Assembly (NCBI GenBank): GCA_963741305.1
Contig: CAVUHL010000003.1
Span: 5,704,001 to 5,768,000 of the forward strand
Direction: 5' to 3'
From: DATMER01 sp963741305
GTDB taxonomy: Bacteria > Acidobacteriota > Thermoanaerobaculia > Multivoradales > UBA5704
Length of the DNA stretch: 64,000 nt
The position numbers and the translations under genes were made by a program. The notes beneath the pieces were generated by a model. The model ran no database searches. It was not told the origin of the DNA and was given only the letters and a program-made list of their open reading frames with translations. Positions 24,574-30,922 of the stretch are shown piece by piece; positions within the stretch are counted from its first letter, which is position 1, and each line of letters begins with the position of its first letter.

Positions 24574-24767
24574 AGTCGGACGGCTACTGGAACGACTTCG
24601 TCGAAGTCCAATGCCCCTGGTGCTTCGAGCGCGTCGAGATCGCCGTCGAGCCCGACACCTGGGGCACCCTGGTCCAGGACTGCGAGGTCTGCTGCAATCC
24701 CTGGCAGGTCAAGATCACCCGCGACCGGGATGGGGATGTGGACGTTCAGGTCGACAGATTGGATTAG
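24570..24767 (+). CDS. CPXCG-motif cysteine-rich small protein
   Basis: 65 residues. Zinc-ribbon-like pattern: EVQCPWCFERVEIAVEP....TLVQDCEVCCNPWQVKITRD, with CPWC and CEVCC as the two metal-binding knuckles. It matches the family of CPXCG-motif proteins, whose role is unknown. Start ATG overlaps the EVE stop (ATGA). Confidence 0.85.
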   Translation: MKSDGYWNDFVEVQCPWCFERVEIAVEPDTWGTLVQDCEVCCNPWQVKITRDRDGDVDVQVDRLD

Positions 24768-24774
24768 GAGGGAG

Positions 24775-24800
24775 GGCCGCCGCGAAGCTACGCGGCGGCC
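24775..24800. terminator. Hairpin between convergent genes
   Basis: Perfect stem GGCCGCCGCG / CGCGGCGGCC with a 6-nt loop, 7 bp after the CPXCG stop and about 27 bp from the end of the convergent TonB-receptor gene. Probably terminates both; no T-tract. Confidence 0.6.
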
Positions 24801-24827
24801 CCAGGGGGAGGGGTTAGGGAAGAGGTC

Positions 24828-27758
24828 CTACCTCCAGCTCAGCCTCACACCCAGGCGAAGGATGCGCGGACTGACGACCTCCTGCACATGGTCGGAGTTC
24901 GTGCGGCCCAGGATGGACTGACGCTGCAGGACGTAGGACTCGTTGAGGGCATTGAAGAGGTCCGCTCCGACCGTGAAGCCGAAGTCGCTCAGGCGGAACT
25001 CCTTCTCGACCCGCAGGTCGAGCAGGTGGATGTCCGGGGCGCGGAACGAATCCGCGTCGGAAGCGACCGGAATGTCGATGCCGACTCCAGGGGTGTCCGC
25101 GATCGGCGTGCGGCTGATCCGGCGGGCGTAGCGGACCGGGTAGCCTTCCCGGCCGGTCAGGCTCGCGGCGACGTTGAACCCCCAGCGCGCGTCCGGCGCG
25201 ACCTGGTAGAGGCCAGTCAGGCTGTAGGACCAGTTGCTGTTGATGAACACGTTCCCCTTGGAACCCGAGACGGTGCCCGAGCCCTGAAGCACATCCGTAC
25301 CGTTTACGATTCCGCCGCCGATGGTGTCGGTGGGATCCTGGTTCTCGGAATCGGGGATGTCCCAGGTCCAGTCCTGCCAGGAGACGTTGCCGCGCGCCAT
25401 CCAGCGGTTCGAAAGCCGCTTGTGGATGGAGAGCGACGCGCCGAGGAACTCCTGCTCGCGGTCGCCGTTCTCCAGCAGGAACCCGTTGCGGGTGCTCACG
25501 CCCTCGCGCAGGGTCCAGTACGACAGCGAATAGGGCTCGCCGTTCGGCAGCACGCCTTCCACGAAATTGGGCACGTAGTCGTCGCGCCGGTGCACGCGGC
25601 CGGTTTTGCCCAGGTTCTCCTCCGAGTACGGATCGCCGTCGAAGACGAGCAACTCGGTCTCGAGGAGATTGCTGAGCTGCCGGTAGTTGAAGTTCATGCC
25701 GACCACCAGCTCGGGACGGAGGGCATGCTCGATCCCGAGGAGCAGCTCGTCGGTGACCGGAGCGTTCAGGCCGGGATCGACCGAGTTGGAGATCAGCGGC
25801 GCCAGGGTGAACGGGTTGACGTTGCCGCTGGGCGGAGCGATCTCGTCGCCGAGCTCACCCGGCTCGAGGATCGGGCCGCCATCGTTGGTGGTGAGGAAAT
25901 AGCGGTATTGCGGCGCGCCGAGGGGATGCAGCCAGCCGGCGAACGCGGTCGCGAGCTGGTCGGCGAACCGGGAGTAGCTGGCGCGCAGGAGCGTCTTGTG
26001 CTGCTGGCCGAGGGCATAGGTGAGGCCGAGGCGCGGGGAGAGCGTCGACCACTCGAACCCGCTGTCGCGGCCTTCGAACGTCGTGGCCGGCAGCAGCTCG
26101 GGGAAGACCGGGTTCGCCTCAACGTTGGTATCCAGCAGCTCGCCGCCCTGGCGGTCCCAGCGCAGTCCGATGTTGGCCGTGAGGTTGCCCATGGAGACCG
26201 TGTCCTGCACGAAGAGGTTGGCGTAGTCGGCTTCGACGTTGGCCTTACCCTCGCGCGCGAGCAGCACCAATCCGCCGACGTCGAGGCCGCCGCCGGGCCA
26301 GCGGTTGCGGGTGGTCTGCTCGACGACGCGGTATCCGGCGCCGTACTTGAGCTCATGGGAGAGGCTGCCGGTGGCAAAGAAGTTGGAAGCATCGAGCTTG
26401 GCCTGCTGCTGCGGGCGCTCCACCTGAACCTGCAGGAAGCTGTTGTTCCAGACGCCCTGGCCGTTCAGGAAGGGAAGCTTCTCGCCGCCCTGGGGATCGA
26501 GCTCGAAACCGCCGTTGACCACCGAGAACATGCCGGTGAGATAGAAGCTGGAGCCGACGATCTGGGTGTCCTCGACCTTCCAGGCGGTCGGTTCCGGTCC
26601 GAAGTTGCCCTGGTTCCAGGTGGTCTCCTGGGGGCGCAGCGGGCCGGCGTTGCGGCCGATCTTGATCTTGTCGCTCTGCCAGAAAAACGCGCTTGCCGAG
26701 TTGGACGGCGTCACCTGGCCGTTGAGCTTGAGGTTCCAATCCTCGATCGAAGAATCGTCGCTGAAGTCGTTGACGGTGAGCAGGTCGATCTTCTGCTCGC
26801 CGTACGAGCCCCAGATCCAGAACTTGTCCTTGACGATCGGACCGCCCACCTCGAAGCCGTAGTCGGCCACCTCGACGATGCGGTTGCCCTGCTTGATCTC
26901 GGCCTGGGCGGTGCCCTGGTTCCACGGGCCGGCCTGGCCGAGCTCGTCCGAATCGAGGTCGATGTCCGATTGGCTGCTGTCGTCGCCCGCCAGGTAGCGG
27001 GCCGAGCCGCGCCACTGGTCCGTGCCGCGCCGGGTGACCATGTTGAGGACCACGCCGCCGGTTGCCACGGAAGCGTCGCTGCCGCCGGTCGTGATCTGCA
27101 TCTCCTCGAACGACTCGAAATCGAAGTAGCCCGGAGAGGAGCCCACGGCCGACATGTCGGTGATGACCATGCCGTCGAGCGACCAGACCGCCTGGGTGCA
27201 CAGCGAGCCGGGGCCGACGAAGTTGGACTGCTGGCCGCTTTCGTTGCCGCCCACGTTGATCCGGTCCGTCTGGACGCCTGCGACCGTTGAAAGCAGGGCC
27301 CAGGGGTCGCGGGCCGAGGGCACGCTGTCCATCTCGACCCGGGAGATGTTGGTCTCCTGAGAGAAGCGGCGGGAGTCGAGGAGCGGCGCCTCGCCATTGT
27401 CCACGACGTTTACCGTCTCGCCGAAGCTCGCAGGCGCAATCGCCATCTCGATCTCCGTATTACGGCCGACGCTGATGTCCAGGTTCGTCCGCTCGAGCGG
27501 GACGAAGCCCTGGAGCTCGGCCTTCAGCGTATAGGTGCCGGGCGAAAGGCCGAGGTAACGGAACTTTCCTTGCACGTCCGTGACCTGGACCTGCGGCGCG
27601 CCGACGCCCGTGAGAGTGATCGTTACGCCGGGAAGGGCCACCCCGTCCTGGCCGACCACCGTGCCGTGGATGTTGCCGGTCTGAAGCTGGGCTGACGCCG
27701 CGCCGCTGAACAACAGCACGGCGGCCAGCGCAAGCGAGAGAAAATTCTTTCTATTCAT
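24828..27758 (-). CDS. Oar-like TonB-dependent outer-membrane receptor
   Basis: 976 residues. Signal peptide about 1-23, carboxypeptidase-regulatory-like beta sandwich at about 27-110 (GNIHGTVVGQDGVALPGVTITLTG..YTLKAELQGFVPLERTNL), plug region about 115-250 (MDSVPSARDPWALLSTVAGVQ, GMVITDMSAVGSSPGYFDFESFEEMQITTGGSDASVATGGVVLNMVTRRG), then a large beta-barrel ending LRLGVRLSWR with a terminal aromatic/Arg. AAGGAGAT precedes the ATG. This is the Acidobacteria/myxobacteria Oar type. The cargo is unknown; no operon partner lies upstream. Confidence 0.93.
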   Translation of the reverse strand: MNRKNFLSLALAAVLLFSGAASAQLQTGNIHGTVVGQDGVALPGVTITLTGVGAPQVQVTDVQGKFRYLGLSPGTYTLKAELQGFVPLERTNLDISVGRNTEIEMAIAPASFGETVNVVDNGEAPLLDSRRFSQETNISRVEMDSVPSARDPWALLSTVAGVQTDRINVGGNESGQQSNFVGPGSLCTQAVWSLDGMVITDMSAVGSSPGYFDFESFEEMQITTGGSDASVATGGVVLNMVTRRGTDQWRGSARYLAGDDSSQSDIDLDSDELGQAGPWNQGTAQAEIKQGNRIVEVADYGFEVGGPIVKDKFWIWGSYGEQKIDLLTVNDFSDDSSIEDWNLKLNGQVTPSNSASAFFWQSDKIKIGRNAGPLRPQETTWNQGNFGPEPTAWKVEDTQIVGSSFYLTGMFSVVNGGFELDPQGGEKLPFLNGQGVWNNSFLQVQVERPQQQAKLDASNFFATGSLSHELKYGAGYRVVEQTTRNRWPGGGLDVGGLVLLAREGKANVEADYANLFVQDTVSMGNLTANIGLRWDRQGGELLDTNVEANPVFPELLPATTFEGRDSGFEWSTLSPRLGLTYALGQQHKTLLRASYSRFADQLATAFAGWLHPLGAPQYRYFLTTNDGGPILEPGELGDEIAPPSGNVNPFTLAPLISNSVDPGLNAPVTDELLLGIEHALRPELVVGMNFNYRQLSNLLETELLVFDGDPYSEENLGKTGRVHRRDDYVPNFVEGVLPNGEPYSLSYWTLREGVSTRNGFLLENGDREQEFLGASLSIHKRLSNRWMARGNVSWQDWTWDIPDSENQDPTDTIGGGIVNGTDVLQGSGTVSGSKGNVFINSNWSYSLTGLYQVAPDARWGFNVAASLTGREGYPVRYARRISRTPIADTPGVGIDIPVASDADSFRAPDIHLLDLRVEKEFRLSDFGFTVGADLFNALNESYVLQRQSILGRTNSDHVQEVVSPRILRLGVRLSWR

Positions 27759-28157
27759 GGCAGTTGATCTCCTTCAACCCGAATTCAGAAGCGTTTTCTG
27801 GTAAGCCGGTCCTCCACTGTGTGCCGCGCCAGCGTCACCTCCCTTCTGGTAAAACCTTGCGATTACCCGTAAGGGCAAGGGCTGTGCCACGTGAAGAAAC
27901 GCAGCAAAATCAGCTACTTAGGCAGGTATGTCCGATTTTTGTGACTGTTGAGGCATTCAGGAAAACGAATCGCGCGCCGGAAACAACGCGGAGAATCGAG
28001 ACGGGATGGGGCTTTGCGCGCTATTCGAAAACTTGAAGATACGTCCGGAAAGAGGAATTGACCGTATCCGAAAGCGGGATTGACACCTGGAGAGGTCGGC
28101 TGTCCCGGCCTCGTCTCACTGGGAGGACGCGCGGAGCGCCAGCCCTGGGAAGGGCTG
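27759..28157. other. Non-coding region upstream of the TonB-receptor gene
   Basis: About 400 bp with no credible gene. Two copies of TTCTGGTAA followed by A/G-rich sequence (near 27794 and 27845) lie 80-90 bp or less from the receptor start and may be regulator sites. The rest is unremarkable and somewhat AT-richer than the surroundings. Confidence 0.5.
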
Positions 28158-28235
28158 TACCCGTCTAGCCTGGGGTTTCAACCCCAGGCGGGGGACGACG
28201 CCTGCCTGGGGTTGAAACCCCAGGCTAGACGGGTA
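28158..28235. repeat. Perfect 32-bp inverted repeat containing nested palindromes
   Basis: Arms at 28158-28189 and 28204-28235 are exact reverse complements; the arm begins TACCCGTCTAGCC and continues TGGGGTTTCAACCCCAGGC. Each arm is itself nearly palindromic (CCTGGGG...CCCCAGG), so it can fold as two small hairpins or one long one. The 14-nt centre is GC-rich. Resembles dispersed REP-like elements of other bacteria. Confidence 0.85.
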
Positions 28236-28283
28236 TCGCTCCTCCGGAGCGAATGCCAAGGCGCGCATTTCCATCACGGACCA

Positions 28284-28311
28284 TTGCCGCGGTGGCGGCT
28301 TCCCGTATAAA
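28284..28311 (+). promoter_or_regulatory. Promoter of the DUF72 gene
   Basis: TTGCCG (28284-28289), 16-nt spacer, TATAAA (28306-28311). The predicted start of transcription is at or within 2 nt of the ATG at 28320, and no ribosome binding site is visible, so the mRNA may be leaderless. Confidence 0.5.
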
Positions 28312-28319
28312 CTTCCCTC

Positions 28320-29306
28320 ATGAAGAGGGAAGACCAGCTCCAGCTCTTCCCCGGCCTGGCGCCGGAACCCGCTAAAGAGGGTGTGGGACCGCCAGAATTC
28401 TCCGAGGAGCTGATCGAGCTTGGACGGACATTGCCCGAGGACATCTACCTGGGCGGCTCCACCTGGTCTTTCCCTGGCTGGCGGGACCTGGTCTACGACG
28501 CGAAGTACTCGGAGTCGAAGCTGGCGCGCGAAGGGCTCGCGGCCTACGGACAGCACCCGCTCCTGCGCTGCGTTGGGATCGACCGCACCTTCTACATGCC
28601 CATCGAGGCACGGGAGTTTGCCGAGTACGCGGACCAGGTGCCGGGCGGCTTCCGCTTCGTGGTCAAGGCGCACGAGGCCTGCACCGTTTCCCGCTATCCC
28701 GACTGGCCGCGCTACGGAACCGTCCGCGGCCAGGTGAACCCGCTCTTCCTCGATCCCGCCTATGCTGCGGACGCCGTGGTCGCCCCATTCGTAGAGGGCC
28801 TCGGGCCCAAGGCCGGAGCGCTGCTCTTCCAGTTCTCGCCGCAGGACCTCGGAGTCGCCGAGCGCTTCGCGGATGAGCTGCGGAGCTTCCTCTGTGCCTT
28901 GCCGAGGGGTCCCGTCTATGCCGTGGAGGTCCGCAACCGGGAGATCCTGACGCCAGCCTATGCCGATGCCCTGGCCGAAGCCCGGGCGGTCCACTGCCAC
29001 AACGTCCACCCCCGGATGCCCGACGTGCTAGCCCAGGCACGTTTAGTGGGAACCGACCGGCCACGCACCCCGATCACCCTCGTCCGCTGGCTCCTCGGCC
29101 CCGGCATGACCTACGAGGATGCCGGTCGCCGCTACTCGCCCTTCAGCAAGATTCAGGCTCCGGACGAAAACGCCCGCCTGGCGCTCACAACCCTCGCACA
29201 CAATGCTCTCGCCGCGGGGAGGCCGTTCGTCTGCACGGTGAACAACAATGCGGAGGGCTGCGCGCCGCTTTCGATCGAGGCGCTGGCGCGGTCGATTGGG
29301 AGCTGA
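28320..29306 (+). CDS. DUF72 domain protein
   Basis: 328 residues. TIM-barrel-like DUF72: IYLGGSTWSFPGWRDLVYDA, VGIDRTFYMPIEAREFAEYADQVPGGFRFVVKAHEACT, GALLFQFSPQ, VYAVEVRNREILTPAYADALAEA, and the C-terminal FVCTVNNNAEGCAPLSIEALA. Conserved E and R residues suggest an enzyme, but no reaction is established. Single gene with its own promoter. Confidence 0.9.
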   Translation: MKREDQLQLFPGLAPEPAKEGVGPPEFSEELIELGRTLPEDIYLGGSTWSFPGWRDLVYDAKYSESKLAREGLAAYGQHPLLRCVGIDRTFYMPIEAREFAEYADQVPGGFRFVVKAHEACTVSRYPDWPRYGTVRGQVNPLFLDPAYAADAVVAPFVEGLGPKAGALLFQFSPQDLGVAERFADELRSFLCALPRGPVYAVEVRNREILTPAYADALAEARAVHCHNVHPRMPDVLAQARLVGTDRPRTPITLVRWLLGPGMTYEDAGRRYSPFSKIQAPDENARLALTTLAHNALAAGRPFVCTVNNNAEGCAPLSIEALARSIGS

Positions 29307-29332
29307 CCCTCAAGATGTGGCATCATCTCCCC

Positions 29333-29578
29333 ATGAAGCGCCATGCAGACACGGTGTTGCGAGAAGCTTTGACTCTGCCCGAAAGCGAACGAGCTGAGAT
29401 TGCGGGTGCGCTGCTGGAGAGCTTGGAACCTGAGCCGGAAGCTGACGTTGAGATGGCTTGGCGCCAAGAGGTTGCCGCGCGGGTGGCAGCCCTAGAGGCC
29501 GGGGAGGTTGAGACAACTCCCTGGGAAGAGATCCGAGAAGGCTTCCTGGCGAGACTGAGTGAGCGGCGCTCAGGTTGA
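29333..29578 (+). CDS. Addiction-module antitoxin of the TIGR02574/RelB-like type
   Basis: 81 residues from the ATG at 29333 (MKRHADTVLREALTLPESERAEIAGALLESLEPEPEADVEMAWRQEVAARVAALEAGEVETTPWEEI). This is the short helical 'addiction module component' family whose partner is a RelE-like toxin encoded immediately downstream with a small overlap. The partner has been lost except for its first codons, so this is now an orphan. Confidence 0.82.
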   Translation: MKRHADTVLREALTLPESERAEIAGALLESLEPEPEADVEMAWRQEVAARVAALEAGEVETTPWEEIREGFLARLSERRSG

Positions 29579-29600
29579 GTTCACCCCGGAAGCGCTCCGG
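29559..29600 (+). pseudogene. Remnant of a RelE-like toxin start
   Basis: GTG at 29559, overlapping the antitoxin by 20 bp as in intact pairs, begins VSGAQVEFTPEALRARR; VEFTPEA is a typical RelE/ParE N-terminus. After about 14 codons the frame runs into DNA that belongs to an opposing nucleotidyltransferase gene and no toxin homology remains. Confidence 0.65.
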
Positions 29601-29832
29601 GCACGACGGCGCACAAGACTTCCCCGCTATCCCATTCAATCTCATACAACCGGTGCCGGACAGCATCTGCGCGCGCCTCGCTCATCGGCCCGTCGACCAG
29701 CACGAGAAAATCCCAATCGGATTCGGATCCCGCCTCCTGGCGAGCGCGTGAGCCATACAGGATGATCTCTGCCCCGGCCTCTACTTCGTGGACAGCCTGC
29801 TTTACACGCTGAAGCAACTCTTCCTGTCTCAT
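29581..29832 (-). CDS. MNT-type nucleotidyltransferase domain protein, C-terminally truncated
   Basis: 83 residues from the ATG at 29832. The polymerase-beta-like core is intact: IILYGSRARQEAGSESDWDFLVLVD with the GS motif and both Asp of SDWDFLV. Relatives (antitoxins of HEPN/MNT modules) continue about 20 residues beyond the GEV region with a WNSP-like segment; here the protein ends SGEVLCAVVPGALPG at the toxin-remnant junction. No HEPN gene is present beside it. Confidence 0.75.
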   Translation of the reverse strand: MRQEELLQRVKQAVHEVEAGAEIILYGSRARQEAGSESDWDFLVLVDGPMSEARADAVRHRLYEIEWDSGEVLCAVVPGALPG

Positions 29833-30131
29833 CGACCCAAGCTTAGCGCAAAGCAGCGCTTCCAAACCGAGGCAGGCTGGCCTCCGAGATGGTGCTCGAG
29901 GACCGGTGTCTACCCACTTCGCCGACACCAGTCCCGGCCCAACGGGCCCGGAAGAACCCAGCCCGGGGCTGAGTCCGAAGGCCGACGCCGTGCGTCCTCT
30001 AAAATGTTGGCGCAACATATATGGAGTCACCTTGGACGCTATAGCCAACCCTCCCGTATGCAGTTCCAAGAAGTTGACCCGAGCCAATTCCGGCCTGGGC
30101 GATCCTCCCCGAGAGGGGAAGGAGATTTGAG
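29833..30131. other. Intergenic region before the helical protein gene
   Basis: About 300 bp without a gene. It holds a perfect palindrome ATGTTG-GCG-CAACAT at 30004-30018, possibly an operator, followed by the AT-rich sequence ATATATGG. GGAAGGAGA just before 30132 is the ribosome binding site of the next gene. Nothing else is recognisable. Confidence 0.55.
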
Positions 30132-30527
30132 ATGGCTGAAGAAGCGCAGTACATGCATTCGGTGAACGGGTGGGAGAAAATCGACACGGCGATCGTCGCC
30201 AACCAGCAGCAGGTGGGTCACTTGCAGAGCAGCCTGGGGGAGCTGCGCACGATGGGGCAGTCCGCCCGCAGCCTGTACGCGCAGCACGCGGCGCTGACCG
30301 CCTTGAAGCAGCAGACCTGGAAGGAGCTGCAGGAGGTGATCCGGAACGGGAACGCGATCCTGAAGTTCCTCCGGGAAGGAGTGAGGGCCTACTACGGCAA
30401 GGACAGCGACAAGCTCATCGAGTTCGGAGTGCAGCCGTACCGCGGCATCATCCGGAAGCTTGCCCCCAAGCCCGAGTTGCCCGAGGCGCCTTCTCCTGAG
30501 ACCCTGACTCCCGATCCTGTGAAGTAG
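30132..30527 (+). CDS. Helical protein of unknown function next to 21-bp array 2
   Basis: 131 residues, almost all helix: NGWEKIDTAIVANQQQVGHLQSSLGELRTMGQSARSLYAQHAALTALKQQTWKELQEVIRNGNAILKFLREGVRAYYGKDSDKLIEFGVQPYRG, then a Pro-rich tail. No named domain is recognised; the helix followed by YYG..SDKL.EFG resembles, from memory, hypothetical proteins that recur in Planctomycetes and Acidobacteria. A terminator follows, then a tandem 21-bp array. No signal peptide, so probably cytoplasmic. Confidence 0.75.
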   Translation: MAEEAQYMHSVNGWEKIDTAIVANQQQVGHLQSSLGELRTMGQSARSLYAQHAALTALKQQTWKELQEVIRNGNAILKFLREGVRAYYGKDSDKLIEFGVQPYRGIIRKLAPKPELPEAPSPETLTPDPVK

Positions 30528-30538
30528 CCTGTCATACC

Positions 30539-30569
30539 GGGGGCGTGCTGCCACGACGCCCCCGTTTTT
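30539..30569 (+). terminator. Rho-independent terminator
   Basis: Stem GGGGGCGT / ACGCCCCC with a 9-nt loop followed by GTTTTT, 11 bp after the stop of the helical-protein gene. Textbook form. Confidence 0.85.
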
Positions 30570-30580
30570 CCCCCCCGCAA

Positions 30581-30914
30581 GCCTCTCCCAGGGACTTCGA
30601 AGCCTCTCTCAACTTTCTTGGAGCCTCTCCAAGCCAGTTCAGATCCTCTCTCAACTGCTTCGGAGCCTCTCTCGACCAGCTCAGACCCGGTCCCGACTTT
30701 CTCAGAGCCTCTTCAAAGGACTTCGAAGCCTCTTCCAACTTGTTCAGATCGGCTCTCAACTTCCCGGAGCCTCTCCGAAGCCTTTCGAAGCCTCTCTCCA
30801 CTTTCTCAGGGCCTCTTCCAACTCGTTCAGACCGGCTCTCAACTTTCCGGAGCCTCTCCCAATTTTCTGGAAGCCTCTTCAAACTTTCCTGGAGCCTCTC
30901 CCGAGTCCTTCGAA
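30581..30914. repeat. Degenerate 21-bp tandem array 2
   Basis: Sixteen consecutive units, fourteen of 21 bp and two of 20 bp. Typical units start GCCTCTCTCAACTTTCTC and end GGA, AGA or GAA; most start with GCCTCT. The array lies between the terminator of the helical-protein gene and the stop of the convergent PBP gene (30923). There are no spacers. It is open in several frames because the period is 7 codons, but no supported start belongs to it. Confidence 0.9.
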
Positions 30915-30922
30915 GCGGGTCC

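Noticed and set aside
24888..27290. Plus-strand open frame of about 800 codons opposite the TonB receptor
   Set aside because: Mirror image of a well-supported receptor gene; no start context or recognisable domain.
26000..28300. tRNA or small RNA genes in the 27759-28319 gap
   Set aside because: No TTC-loop consensus, no CCA end and no cloverleaf; the only strong structure is the 32-bp inverted repeat.
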